From Xylocopa sonorina (taxonomy: Eukaryota; Arthropoda; Insecta; Hymenoptera; Apidae), in NCBI RefSeq assembly GCF_050948175.1, contig NW_027490469.1, forward strand, positions 62,001 to 126,000: a stretch of 64,000 bases of DNA, given 5' to 3'. Made by a program: the position numbers and the translations under genes. Of the stretch, positions 39,226 to 54,255 are shown in pieces. Position 1 is the first letter of the stretch. Every line of letters starts with the position of its first letter. The notes below the pieces were generated by a model, which worked only from the letters and a program-made list of their open reading frames with translations, was not told the origin of the DNA and did not search any database.

Positions 39226-42200
39226 TATTGCTACGATACGTAGACATCTGCAAACGCTATTTCCTTACAAGGAAGTGTCGCATTTACATTCATTTGAAGT
39301 GTAGACGAGGAAAACATAACACTTCGCAAATCATATTATATCTTACCATGAAACATAGAACTGAGATGCGATATCGCGTTTTAAGGAGCATTAGAACACT
39401 ATTGCGACGATAGGTAGACATTTGCAAACGCTATTTCCTTGCAAGGGAATGTCGCATTTACATTCATTTGAAGTGTAGACGAGGAATACATAACACTTCG
39501 CAAATCATATTATATCTTACCATGAAACATAGAAATGAGATGCGATATCGCGTTTTAAGAAGCATTAGAACACTATTGCTACGATACCTGGACATCTGCA
39601 GACGCTATTTCCCATCAGGGAAGTATGGCATTTACATTCATTTGAAGTGTAGACGAGGAATACATGATACTTCGTAAATCATATTATATCTTACCATGAA
39701 ACATAGAAGTGAGATGCAATATCGCGTTTTAAGAAGCATTAGAACTCTATTGCTGCGATACCTAGACATCTGCAGACGCTATTTCCTAGCAAGGTAGTGT
39801 CGCATTTACATTCATTTGAAGTGTAGACGAGGAATACATGACACTTCGCAAATCATATTATATCTTACCATGAAACATAGAAAAGAGATGCGATATCGCG
39901 TTTGAAGAATCATAAGAAATCTATTGCTACGATACGTAGACATCTGCAAACGCTATTTCCTTGCAAGGAAGTGTCGCATTTACATTGATTTGAATCGTAG
40001 ACGAGGAATGCATAACACTTCGCAAATCATACTATATCTTACCATGAAACATAGAAATGAGATTCGATATCGCGTTTTAAGAAGCATTAGAACACTATTG
40101 CTACGATACGTAGACATCTGCAAACGCTATTTCCTTACAAGGAAGTGTCGCATTTACATTCATTTGAAGTGTAGACGAGGAAAACATAACACTTCGCAAA
40201 TCATATTATATCTTACCATGAAACATAGAACTGAGATGCGATATCGCGTTTTAAGGAGCATTAGAACACTATTGCGACGATAGGTAGACATTTGCAAACG
40301 CTATTTCCTTGCAAGGGAATGTCGCATTTACATTCATTTGAAGTGTAGACGAGGAATACATAACACTTCGCAAATCATATTATATCTTACCATGAAACAT
40401 AGAAATGAGATGCGATATCGCGTTTTAAGAAGCATTAGAACACTATTGCTACGATACCTGGACATCTGCAGACGCTATTTCCTATCAGGGAAGTATGGCA
40501 TTTTCATTCATTTGAAGTGTAGACGAGGAATACATAACACTTCGCAAATCATATTATATCTTACCATGAAACATTGAAATGAGATGCGATATCGCGTTTT
40601 AAGAAGCATTAGAAATCTATTGCTACGATACGTAGACATCTGCAAACGCTATTTCCTAGCGAGGAAGTGTCGCATTTACATTCATTTGAAGTGTAGACGA
40701 GGAATACATGATACTTCGTAAATCATATTATATCTTACCATGAAACATAGAAGTGAGATGCAATATCGCGTTTTAAGAAGCATTAGAACTCTATTGCTGC
40801 GATACCTAGACATCTGCAGACGCTATTTCCTAGCAAGGTAGTGTCGCATTTACATTCATTTGAAGTGTAGACGAGGAATACATGACACTTCGCAAATCAT
40901 ATTATATCTTACCATGAAACATAGAAAAGAGATGCGATATCGCGTTTGAAGAATCATAAGAAATCTATTGCTACGATACGTAGACATCTGCAAACGCTAT
41001 TTCCTTGCAAGGAAGTGTCGCATTTACATTGATTTGAATCGTAGACGAGGAATGCATAACACTTCGCAAATCATACTATATCTTACCATGAAACATAGAA
41101 ATGAGATTCGATATCGCGTTTTAAGAAGCATTAGAACACTATTGCTACGATACGTAGACATCTGCAAACGCTATTTCCTTACAAGGAAGTGTCGCATTTA
41201 CATTCATTTGAAGTGTAGACGAGGAAAACATAACACTTCGCAAATCATATTATATCTTACCATGAAACATAGAACTGAGATGCGATATCGCGTTTTAAGG
41301 AGCATTAGAACACTATTGCGACGATAGGTAGACATTTGCAAACGCTATTTCCTTGCAAGGGAATGTCGCATTTACATTCATTTGAAGTGTAGACGAGGAA
41401 TACATAACACTTCGCAAATCATATTATATCTTACCATGAAACATAGAAATGAGATGCGATATCGCTTTTTAAGAAGCATTAGAACACTATTGCTACGATA
41501 CCTGGACATCTGCAGACGCTATTTCCTATCAGGGAAGTATGGCATTTTCATTCATTTGAAGTGTAGACGAGGAATACATAACACTTCGCAAATCATATTA
41601 TATCTTACCATGAAACATTGAAATGAGATGCGATATCGCGTTTTAAGAAGCATTAGAAATCTATTGCTACGATACGTAGACATCTGCAAACGCTATTTCC
41701 TAGCGAGGAAGTGTCGCATTTACATTCATTTGAAGTGTAGACGAGGAATACATGATACTTCGTAAATCATATTATATCTTACCATGAAACATAGAAGTGA
41801 GATGCAATATCGCGTTTTAAGAAGCATTAGAACTCTATTGCTGCGATACCTAGACATCTGCAGACGCTATTTCCTAGCAAGGTAGTGTCGCATTTACATT
41901 CATTTGAAGTGTAGACGAGGAATACATGACACTTCGCAAATCATATTATATCTTACCATGAAACATAGAAAAGAGATGCGATATCGCGTTTGAAGAATCA
42001 TAAGAAATCTATTGCTACGATACGTAGACATCTGCAAACGCTATTTCCTTGCAAGGAAGTGTCGCATTTACATTGATTTGAATCGTAGACGAGGAATGCA
42101 TAACACTTCGCAAATCATACTATATCTTACCATGAAACATAGAAATGAGATTCGATATCGCGTTTTAAGAAGCATTAGAACACTATTGCTACGATACGTA

Positions 42201-43227
42201 GACATCTGCAAACGCTATTTCCTTACAAGGAAGTGTCGCATTTACATTCATTTGAAGTGTAGACGAGGAAAACATAACACTTCGCAAATCATATTATATC
42301 TTACCATGAAACATAGAACTGAGATGCGATATCGCGTTTTAAGGAGCATTAGAACACTATTGCGACGATAGGTAGACATTTGCAAACGCTATTTCCTTGC
42401 AAGGGAATGTCGCATTTACATTCATTTGAAGTGTAGACGAGGAATACATAACACTTCGCAAATCATATTATATCTTACCATGAAACATAGAAATGAGATG
42501 CGATATCGCGTTTTAAGAAGCATTAGAACACTATTGCTACGATACCTGGACATCTGCAGACGCTATTTCCTATCAGGGAAGTATGGCATTTTCATTCATT
42601 TGAAGTGTAGACGAGGAATACATAACACTTCGCAAATCATATTATATCTTACCATGAAACATTGAAATGAGATGCGATATCGCGTTTTAAGAAGCATTAG
42701 AAATCTATTGCTACGATACGTAGACATCTGCAAACGCTATTTCCTAGCGAGGAAGTGTCGCATTTACATTCATTTGAAGTGTAGACGAGGAATACATGAT
42801 ACTTCGTAAATCATATTATATCTTACCATGAAACATAGAAGTGAGATGCAATATCGCGTTTTAAGAAGCATTAGAACTCTATTGCTGCGATACCTAGACA
42901 TCTGCAGACGCTATTTCCTAGCAAGGTAGTGTCGCATTTACATTCATTTGAAGTGTAGACGAGGAATACATGACACTTCGCAAATCATATTATATCTTAC
43001 CATGAAACATAGAAAAGAGATGCGATATCGCGTTTGAAGAATCATAAGAAATCTATTGCTACGATACGTAGACATCTGCAAACGCTATTTCCTTGCAAGG
43101 AAGTGTCGCATTTACATTGATTTGAATCGTAGACGAGGAATGCATAACACTTCGCAAATCATACTATATCTTACCATGAAACATAGAAATGAGATTCGAT
43201 ATCGCGTTTTAAGAAGCATTAGAACAC
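39226..43227. repeat. 1,044-bp higher-order repeat (6 x 174), three full copies plus one 5-mer
   Basis: Units run 39,226-40,095 (870 bp, five monomers), 40,096-41,139, 41,140-42,183 and 42,184-43,227 (1,044 bp each). Each full unit holds six distinct monomers in fixed order, marked by 'ttccttacaagg', 'gcaagggaatg', 'cctatcagggaagtatgg', 'gaaacattgaaatg', 'cgtaaatcat' with 'atagaagtgag', and 'atagaaaagag' with 'tacattgatttgaatcg'. The first unit lacks the 'acattgaaatg' monomer. Between full units I found only one base change (T at 41,466 where 40,422 has G). Neighbouring monomers within a unit differ at many positions, which is the signature of recent amplification of the 6-mer. Confidence 0.93.
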
Positions 43228-45277
43228 TATTGCTACGATAGATAGACATTCGCAAACGCTATTTCCTTGCAAGGATGTGTCGCATTTACATTCATTTGAA
43301 GTGTAGACGAGGTATACATGACACTTCGCAATTCATATTATATCTTACCATGAAACATAGAAATGAAATGCGATATCGCGTTTTAAGAAGCATTAGAAAT
43401 CTATTGCTACGATACGTAGATATCTGCAAACGCTATTTCCTAGCGAGGAAGTTTCGCATTCATATTCATTTGCAGTGTAGACGAGGAATCCATAACACTT
43501 CGCAAATCATATTATATCTTACCATGCAACATTGAAATGAGATGCGATATCGCGTTTTAAGAATCATAAGAACTCTGTTGCTACGGTACGTAGACATCTG
43601 CAAACGCTATTTCCTTGCAAGGAAGTGTCGCATTTACATTCATTTGGAGTGTAGACGAGGAATACATAACACTTCGCAAATCATAATATATCTTACCATG
43701 AAACATAGAAATGAGATGCAATATCTCGTTTTAAGAAGCATTTGAACTCTATTGCTTCGATACGTAGACATCTGCAAACGCTATTTCCTTGCAAGGAAGT
43801 GTCGCCTTTACATTCATTTGAAGTGTAGACGAGGAATACATGACACTTCGCAAATCATATTATATCTTACCATGAAACATAGAAATGGGATGCGATATCG
43901 CGTTTTAAGAAGCATTAGAACTCTATTGCTACGATAGGTAGACATCTGCAAACGCTATTTCCTTACAAGGAAGTGTCGCATTTACATTCATTTGAAGTGT
44001 AGACGAGGAAAACATAACACTTCGCAAATCATATTATATCTTACCATGAAACATAGAACTGAGATGCGATATCGCGTTTTAAGGAGCATTAGAACACTAT
44101 TGCGACGATAGGTAGACATTTGCAAACGCTATCTCCTTGCAAGGGAATGTCGCATTTACATTCATTTGAAGTGTAGACGAAGAATACATAACACTTCGCA
44201 AATCATATTATATCTTACCATGAAACATAGAAATGAGATGCGATATCGCGTTTTAAGAATCATAAGAACTCTATTGCTACGGTACGTAGACATCTGCAAA
44301 CGCTATTTCCTTGCATGGAAGTTTCGCATTTATATGCATTTGAAGTGTAGACGAGGAATGCATAACACTTCGCAATGAATATTATATCTTACCATGAAAC
44401 ATAGAAATGAGATGCGATATCGCGTTTTAAGAAGCATTAGAACACTATTGCTACGATACCTGGACATCTGCAGACGCTATATCCTATCAGGGAAGTATGG
44501 CATTTTCATTCATTTGAAGTGTAGACGAGGAATACATAACACTTCGCAAATCATATTATATCTTACCATGAAACATAGAAATGAGATGCGATATCGCGTT
44601 TTAAGAAGCATTGGAAATCTATTGCTACGATACGTAGACATCTGCAAACGCTATTTCCTAGCGAGGAAGTATGGCACTTTCATTCATTTGAAGTGTAGAC
44701 GAGGAATACATGACACTTCGTAAATCATATTATATCTTACCATGAAACATAGAAATGAGATGCGATATCGCGTTTTAAGAAGCATTAGAAATCTATTGCT
44801 ACGATACGTAGACATCTGCAAACGCTATTTCCTAGCGAGGAAGTTTCGCATTCACATTCATTTGCAGTGTAGACGAGGAATACATGATACTTCGTAAATC
44901 ATATTATATCTTACCATGAAACATAGAAATGAGATGCGATATCGCGTTTTAAGAAGCATTAGAACTCTATTGCTGCGATACCTAGACATCTGCAGACGCT
45001 ATTTCCTAGCAAGGTAGTGTCGCATTTACATTCATTTGAAGTGTAGACGAGGAATACATGACACTTCGCAAATCATATTATATCTTACCATGAAACATAG
45101 AAATGAGATGCGATATCGCGTTTTAAAAATCATAAGAACTCTATTGCTACGATACGTAGACATCTGCAAACGCTATTTCCTTGCAAGGAAGTGTAGCATT
45201 TACATTCATCTGAAGTCTAGACGAGGAATACATAACACTTCGCAAATCATATTATATCTTACCATGAAACGTAGAAA

Positions 45278-48200
45278 TGAGATGCGATATCGCGTTTTAA
45301 GAAGCATTAGAACTCTATTGCTACGATACCTGGACATCTGCAGACGCTATTTCCAAGCAGGGAAGTGTGGCATTTACATTCATTTGAAGTGTAGACGAGG
45401 AATACATGACACTTCGCAAATCATATTATATCTTACCATGAAACATAGAAATGGGATGCGATATCGCGTTTTAAGAAGCATTGGAAACCTATTGCTACGA
45501 TACGTAGACATCTGCAAACGCTATTTCCTAGCGAGGAAGTGTCGCATTCACATTCATTTGAAGTGTAGACGAGGAATACATAACACTTCGCAAATCATAT
45601 TATATCTTACCATGAAACATTGAAATGAGATGCGATATCGCGTTTTAAGAAGCATTAGAAATCTATTGCTACGATACGTAGACATCTGCAAACGCTATTT
45701 CCTAGCGGGGAAGTGTCGCATTTACATTCATTTGAAGTGTAGACGAGGAATACATGATACTTCGCAAATAATATTATACCTTACCATGAAACATAGAAAT
45801 GAGATGCGATATCGCGTTTTAAGGAGCATTAGAACACTGTTGCTGCGATACCTAGACATCTGCAGACGCTATTTCCTAGCAAGGTAGTGTCGCATTTACA
45901 TTCATCTGAAGTGTAGACGAGGAATACATAACACTTCGCAAATCATATTATATCTTACCATGAAACATAGAAATGAGATGCGATATCGCGTTTTAAGTAT
46001 CATATGAACTCTATTGCTACGATACGTAGACATCTGCAAACGCTATTTCCTTGCAAGTAAGTGTCGCATTTACATTCATTTGAAGTGTAGACGAGGAATA
46101 CATAACACTTCGCAAATCATAATATATCTTACCATGAAACATAGGACAGAGATGCGATATCGCGTTTTAAGAAGCATTAGAACGCTATTGCTACGATAGG
46201 TAGACATTCGCAAACGCTATTTCCTTGCAAGGAAGTGTCGCATTTACATTCATTTGAAGTGTGGACGAGGAATACATGACACTTCGCAATTCATATTATA
46301 TCTTACCATGAAACATAGAAATGAGTTGCGATATCGCGTTTTAAGAAGCATTGGAAATCTATTGCTACGATACGTAGACATTCGCAAACACTATTTCCTT
46401 GCAAGGAAGTGTCGCATTCACATTCATTTGAAGTGTAGACGAGGAATACATGATACTTCGCAAATCATATTATATCTTACCATGAAACATAGAAATGAGA
46501 TGCGATATCGCGTTTTAAGAATCATAAGAACTCTGTTGCTACGGTACGTAGACATCTGCAAACGCTATTTCCTTGCAAGGAAGTGTCGCATTTACATTCA
46601 TTTGGAGTGTAGACGAGGAATACATGACACTTCGCAAATCATAATATATCTTACCATGAAACATAGAAATGAGATGCAATATCTCGTTTTAAGAAGCATT
46701 TGAACTCTATTGCTTCGATACGTAGACATCTGCAAACGCTATTTCCTTGCAAGGAAGTGCCGCATTTACATTCATTTGAAGTGTAGACGAGGAATACATG
46801 ATACTTCGTAAATCATATTATATCTTACCATGAAACATAGAAGTGAGATGCGATATCGCGTTTTAAGAAGCATTAGAACTCTATTGCTGCGATACCTAGA
46901 CATCTGCAGACGCAATTTCCTAGCAAGGTAGTGTCGCATTTACATTCATTTTAAGTGTAGACGAGGAATACATGACACTTCGCAAATCATATTATATCTT
47001 ACCATGAAACATAGAAATGAGATGCGATATCGCGTTTGAAGAATCATAAGAAATCTATTGCTACGATACGTAGACATCTGCAAACGCTATTTCCTTGCAA
47101 GGAAGTGTCGCATTTACATTGATTTGAATCGTAGACGAGGAATGCATAACACTTCGCAAATCATACTATATCTTACCATGAAACATAGAAATGAGATTCG
47201 ATATCGCGTTTTAAGAAGCATTAGAACACTATTGCTACGATAGATAGACATTCGCAAACGCTATTTCCTTGCAAGGATGTGTCGCATTTACATTCATTTG
47301 AAGTGTAGACGAGGTATACAAGACACTTCGCAATTCATATTATATCTTACCATGAAACATAGAAATGAAATGCGATATCGCGTTTTAAGAAGCATTAGAA
47401 ATCTATTGCTACGATACGTAGACATCTGCAAACGCTATTTCCTAGCGAGGAAGTTTCGCATTCATATTCATTTGCAGTGTAGACGAGGAATCCATAACAC
47501 TTCGCAAATCATATTATATCTTACCATGAAACGTAGAAATGAGATGCGATATCGCGTTTTAAGAAGCATTAGAACTCTATTGCTACGATACCTGGACATC
47601 TGCAGACGCTATTTCCAAGCAGGGAAGTGTGGCATTTACATTCATTTGAAGTGTAGACGAGGAATACATGACACTTCGCAAATCATATTATATCATACCA
47701 TGAAACATAGAAATGGGATGCGATATCGCGTTTTAAGAAGCATTGGAAACCTATTGCTACGATACGTAGACATCTGCAAACGCTATTTCCTAGCGAGGAA
47801 GTGTCGCATTCACATTCATTTGAAGTGTAGACGAGGAATACATAACACTTCGCAAATCATATCATATCTTACCATGAAACATTGAAATGAGATGCGATAT
47901 CGCGTTTTAAGAAGCATTAGAAATCTATTGCTACGATGCGTAGACATCTGCAAACGCTATTTCCTAGCGGGGAAGTGTCGCATTTACATTCATTTGAAGT
48001 GTAGACGAGGAATACATGATACTTCGCAAATAATATTATATCTTACCATGAAACATAGAAATGAGATGCGATATCGCGTTTTAAGGAGCATTAGAACTCT
48101 GTTGCTGCGATACCTAGACATCTGCAGACGCTATTTCCTAGCAAGGTAGTGTCGCATTTACATTCATTTGAAGTGTAGACGAGGAATACATGACACTTCG

Positions 48201-50247
48201 CAAATCATATTATATCTTACCATGAAACATAGAAATGGGATGCGATATCGCGTTTTAAGAAGCATTGGAAACCTATTGCTACGATACGTAGACATCTGCA
48301 AACGCTATTTCCTAGCGAGGAAGTGTCGCATTCACATTCATTTGAAGTGTAGACGAGGAATACATAACACTTCGCAAATCATATTATATCTTACCATGCA
48401 ACATAGAAATGAGATGCGATATCGCGTTTTAAGAATCATAAGAACTCTATTGCTACGATACGTAGACATCTGCAAACGCTATTTCCTTGCAAGTAAGTGT
48501 CGCATTTACATTCATTTGAAGTGTGGACGAGGAATACATAACACTTCGCAAATCATATTATATCTTACCGTGAAACATAGAAATGAGATGCGATATCGCG
48601 TTTTAAGAAGCATTGGAAATCTATTGCTACGATACGTAGACATTCGCAAACACTATTTCCTTGCAAGGAAGTGTCGCATTCACATTCATTTGAAGTGTAG
48701 ACGAGGAATACATGATACTTCGCAAATCATATTATATCTTACCATGAAACATAGAAATGAGATGCGATATCGCGTTTTAAGAATCATAAGAACTCTGTTG
48801 CTACGGTACGTAGACATCTGCAAACGCTATTTCCTTGCAAGGAAGTGTCGCATTTACATTCATTTGGAGTGTAGACGAGGAATACATAACACTTCGCAAA
48901 TCATAATATATCTTACCATGAAACATAGAAATGAGATGCAATATCTCGTTTTAAGAAGCATTTGAACTCTATTGCTTCGATACGTAGACATCTGCAAACG
49001 CTATTTCCTTGCAAGGAAGTGTCGCATTTACATTCATTTGAAGTGTAGACGAGGAATACATGACACTTCGCAAATCATATTATATCTTACCATGAAACAT
49101 AGGAATGAGATGCGATATCGCGTTTTAAGAAGCATTAGAAATCTATTGCTACGATACGTAGACATCTGCAAACGCTATTTCCTAGCGAGGAAGTGTCGCA
49201 TTTACATTCATTTGAAGTGTAGACGAGGAATACATGATACTTCGTAAATCATATTATATCTTACCATGAAACATAGAAATGAGATGCGATATCGCGTTTT
49301 AAGAAGCATTAGAACTCTATTGCTGCGATACCTAGACATCTGCAGACGCTATTTCCTAGCAAGGTAGTGTCGCATTTACATTCATTTGAAGTGTAGACGA
49401 GGAATACATGACACTTCGCAAATCATATTATATCTTACCATGAAACATAGAAATGAGATGCGATATCGCGTTTTAAAAATCATAAGAACTCTATTGCTAC
49501 GATACGTAGACATTCGCAAACACTATTTCCTTGCAAGGAAGTGTCGCATTAACATTCATTTGAAGTGTAGACGAGGAATACATAACACTTCGCAAATCAT
49601 ATTATATCTTACCATGAAACGTAGAAATGAGATGCGATATCGCGTTTTAAGAAGCATTAGAACTCTATTGCTACGATACCTGGACATCTGCAGACGCTAT
49701 TTCCAAGCAGGGAAGTGTGGCATTTACATTCATTTGAAGTGTAGACGAGGAATACATGACACTTCGCAAATCATATTATATCTTACCATGAAACATAGAA
49801 ATGGGATGCGATATCGCGTTTTAAGAAGCATTGGAAACCTATTGCTACGATACGTAGACATCTGCAAACGCTATTTCCTAGCGAGGAAGTGTCGCATTCA
49901 CATTCATTTGAAGTGTAGACGAGGAATACATAACACTTCGCAAATCATATTATATCTTACCATGAAACATTGAAATGAGATGCGATATCGCGTTTTAAGA
50001 AGCATTAGAAATCTATTGCTACGATACGTAGACATCTGCAAACGCTATTTCCTAGCGGGGAAGTGTCGCATTTACATTCATTTGAAGTGTAGACGAGGAA
50101 TACATGATACTTCGCAAATAATATTATATCATACCATGAAACATAGAAATGAGATGCGATATCGCGTTTTAAGGAGCATTAGAACTCTGTTGCTGCGATA
50201 CCTAGACATCTGCAGACGCTATTCCCTAGCAAGGTAGTGTCGCATTT
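45278..50247. repeat. Repeated 'gaaacgtag - aagcaggg - atgggatg' duplicon family
   Basis: A group of four to five monomers recurs at about 45,260-45,890, 47,525-48,150, 49,610-50,240 and again at 55,700-56,330. The markers are 'accatgaaacgtagaaatg', 'tttccaagcagggaagtgtgg', 'atagaaatgggatgcg' with 'attggaaacc', 'acattgaaatg' with 'ctagcggggaag', and 'taaggagcattagaa' with 'gctgcgatacc'. Successive spacings are 2,262, 2,088 and 6,090 bp, that is 13, 12 and 35 monomers. Other duplicons flank each copy, so this is a mosaic and not a simple higher-order repeat. Confidence 0.8.
48740..50247. repeat. 1.5-kb duplicon, copy 1 (offset 6,090)
   Basis: This block matches 54,830-56,337 at an offset of exactly 35 monomers with very few differences (for example T for A at 55,942, T for G at 56,178). 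Distinctive shared stretches include 'gttgctacggtacg', 'catttggagtg', 'aatcataatatatc', 'atgcaatatctcg' and 'gcattaacattc'. Confidence 0.85.
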
Positions 50248-53200
50248 ACATTCATCTGAAGTGTAGACGAGGAATACATAACACTTCGCAAATCATATTA
50301 TATCTTACCATGAAACATAGAAATGAGATGCGATATCGCGTTTTAAGTATCATAAGAACTCTATTGCTACGATACGTAGACATCTGCAAACGCTATTTCC
50401 TTGCAAGTAAGTGTCGCATTTACATTCATTTGAAGTGTAGACGAGGAATACATAACACTTCGCAAATCATAATATATCTTACCATGAAACATAGGAAAGA
50501 GATGCGATATCGCGTTTTAAGAAGCATTAGAACACTATTGCTACGATAGGTAGACATTCGCAAACGCTATTTCCTTGCAAGGAAGTGTCGCATTTACATT
50601 CATTTGAAGTGTGGACGAGGAATACATGACACTACGCAATTCATATTATATCTTACCATGAAACATAGAAATGAGATGCGATATCGCATTTTAAGAAGCA
50701 TTAGAAATCTATTGCTACGATACGTAGACATCTGCAAACGCTATTTCCTAGCGAGGAAGATTCGCATTCACATTCATTTGCAGTGTAGACGAGGAATCCA
50801 TAACACTTCGCAAATCATATTATATCTTACCATGCAACATAGAAATGATATGCGATATCGCGTTTTAAGAATCATAAGAACTCTATTGCTACGATACGTA
50901 GACATCTGCAAACGCTATTTCCTTGCAAGTAAGTGTCGCATTTACATTCATTTGAAGTGTAGACGAGGAATACATAACACTTCGCAAATCATATTATATC
51001 TTACCATGAAACATTGAAATGAGTTGCGATATCGCGTTTTAAGAAGCATTGGAAATCTATTGCTACGATACGTAGACATTCGCAAACACTATTTCCTTGC
51101 AAGGAAGTGTCGCATTCACATTCATTTGAAGTGTAGACGAGGAATACATGATACTTCGCAAATCATATTATATCTTACCATGAAACATAGAAATGAGATG
51201 CGATATCGCGTTTTAAGAATCATAAGAACTCTGTTGCTACGGTACGTAGACATCTGCAAACGCTATTTCCTTGCAAGGAAGTGTCGCATTTACATTCATT
51301 TGGAGTGTAGACGAGGAATACATGACACTTCGCAAATCATAATATATCTTACCATGAAACATAGAAATGAGATGCAATATCTCGTTTTAAGAAGCATTTG
51401 AACTCTATTGCTTCGATACGTAGACATCTGCAAACGCTATTTCCTTGCAAGGAAGTGCCGCATTTACATTCATTTGAAGTGTAGACGAGGAATACATGAC
51501 ACTTCGCAAATCATATTATATCTTACCATGAAACATAGAAATGAGATGCGATATCGCGTTTTAAGAAGCATTAGAACTCTATTGCTACGATACGTAGACA
51601 TCTGCAAACGCTATTTCCTTGCAAGGAAGTGTCGCATTTACATTCATTTGAATCGTAGACGAGGAATGCATAACACTTCGCAATGAATATTATATCTTAC
51701 CATGAAACATAGAAATGAGATGCGATATCGAGTTTTAAGAAGCATTAGAACTCTATTGCTACGATAGGTAGACATCTGCAAACGCTATTTCCTAGCGAGG
51801 AAGTGTCGCATTCACATTCATTTGAAGTGTAGACGAGGAATACATGATACTTCGCAAATCATATTATATCTTACCATGAAACATAGAAATGAGATGCGAT
51901 ATCGCGTTTTAAGAAGCATTAGAACTCTATTGCTACGATACGTAGACATCTGCAAACGCTATTTCCTTGCAAGGAAGTGTCGCATTTACATTCATTTGAA
52001 TCGTAGACGAGGAATGCATAACACTTCGCAATGAATATTATATCTTATCATGAAACATAGATATGAGATGCAATATCTCGTTTTAAGAAGCATTTGAACT
52101 CTATTGCTTCGATACGTAGACATCTGCAACCGCTATTTCCTTGCAAGGAAGTGTCGCATTTACATTCATTTGAAGTGTAGACGAGGAATACATGACACTT
52201 CGCAAATCATATTATATCTTATCATGAAACATAGAAATGAGATGCGATATCGCGTTTTAAGAAGCATTAGAACTTTATTGCTACGATAGGTAGACATCTG
52301 CAAACGCCATTTCCTTACAAGGAAGTGTCGCATTTACATTCATCTGAAGTGTAGACGAGGAAAACATAACACTTCGCAAATCATATTATATCTTACCATG
52401 AAACATAGAACTGAGATGCGGTATCGCGTTTTAAGAAGCATTAGAACACTATTGCTACGATAGGTAGACATTTGCAAACGCTATTTCCTTGCAAGGAAGT
52501 GTCGCATTTACATTCATTTGAAGTTTAGACGAGGAATACATAACACTTCGCAAATCATATTATATCTTACCATGAAACATAGAAATGAGATGCGATATCG
52601 CGTTTTAAGAATCATAAGAACTCTATTGCTACGATACGTAGACATCTGCAAACGCTATTTCCTTGCATGGAAGTTTCGCATTTACATTCATTTGAAGTGT
52701 AGACGAGGAATACATGACACTTCGCAAATCATATTATATCTTACCATGAAACATAGAAATGAGATGCGATATCGCGTTTTAAGAAGCATTAGAACTCTAT
52801 TGCTACGATACCTAGACATCGGCAGACGCTATTTCCTAGCAAGGAAGTGTCGCATTTACATTCATTTGAAGTGTAGACGAGGAATACCTGACACTTCGCA
52901 GATCATATTATATCTTACCATGAAACATAGAAATGAGATGCGATATCGCGTTTTAAGAAGCATTAGAACTCTATTGCTACGATACCTGGACATCTGCAGA
53001 CGCTATTTCCTATCAGGGAAGTATGGCATTTTCATTCATTTGAAGTGTAGGCGAGGAATACATGACACTTCGCAAATCATATTATATCTTACCATGAAAC
53101 ATAGAAATGAGATGCGATATCGCGTTTTAAGAAGCATTGGCAATCTATTGCTACGATACGTAGACATCTGCAAACGCTATTTCCTAGCGAGGAAGTGTCG

Positions 53201-54255
53201 CATTCACATTCATTTGAAGTGTAGACGAGGAATACATGATACTTCGCAAATCGTATTATATCTTACCATGAAACATAGAAATGAGATGCGATATCGCGTT
53301 TTAAGAAGCATTAGAACTCTATTGCTACGATACCTAGACATCGGCAGACGCTATTTCCTAGCAAGGAAGTGTCGCATTTACATTCATTTGAAGTGTAGAC
53401 GAGGAAAACATGACACTTCGCAGATCATATTATATCTTACCATGAAACATAGAAATGGGATGCGATATCGCGTTTTAAGAAGCATTGGAAACCTATTGCT
53501 ACGATACGTAGACATCTGCAAACGCTATTTCCTAGCGAGGAAGTGTCGCATTCACATTCATTTGAAGTGTAGACGAGGAATAGATAACACTTCGCAAATC
53601 ATATTATATCTTACCATGAAACATTGAAATGAGATGCGATATCGCGTTTTAAGAAACATTAGAAATCTATTGCTACGATACGTAGACGTCTGCAAACGCT
53701 ATTTCCTAGCGAGGAAGTGTCGCATTTACATTCATTTGAAGTGTAGACGAGGAATACATGATACTTCGCAAATCATATTATATCTTACCATGAAACATAG
53801 AAATGAGATGCGATATCACGTTTTAAGAATCATAAGAACTCTATTGCTACGATACGTAGACATCTGCAAACGCTATTTCCTTGCAAGGAAGTGTCGCATT
53901 TACATTCATTTGAATCGTAGACGAGGAATGCATAACACTTCGCAATGAATATTATATCTTATCATGAAACATAGATATGAGATGCAATATCTCGTTTTAA
54001 GAAGCATTTGAATTCTATTGCTTCGATACGTGGACATCTGCAAACGCTATGTCCTTGCATGGAAGTTTCGCATTTACATTCATTTGAAGTGTAGACGAGG
54101 AAAACATAACACTTCGCAAATCATATTATATCTTACCATGAAACATAGAAATGAGATGCGATATCGCGTTTTAAGAAGCATTAGAACTCTATTGCTACGA
54201 TACCTGGACATCTGCAGACGCTATTTCCTATCAGGGAAGTATGGCATTTTCATTC
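50173..54255. repeat. 4.1-kb duplicon, copy 1 (offset 9,745)
   Basis: This block matches about 59,910-64,000. From 50,795 onward the offset is constant at 9,745 bp and I saw only about two base differences in 3.4 kb (A for T at 61,436, T for A at 61,630). The 369-codon open frame at 52,518-53,627 is repeated at 62,263-63,372 with an identical translation. The copy runs off the window end, so it may be longer. Confidence 0.88.

Noticed and set aside
52518..53627. Long open frames across monomers as protein-coding genes
   Set aside because: They begin and end wherever a variant monomer gains or loses a stop, have no separate promoter, no introns and no codon constraint by eye, and are explained by a 58-codon monomer that is stop-free in one frame. 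All such frames in the satellite were left out of the feature list for this reason.
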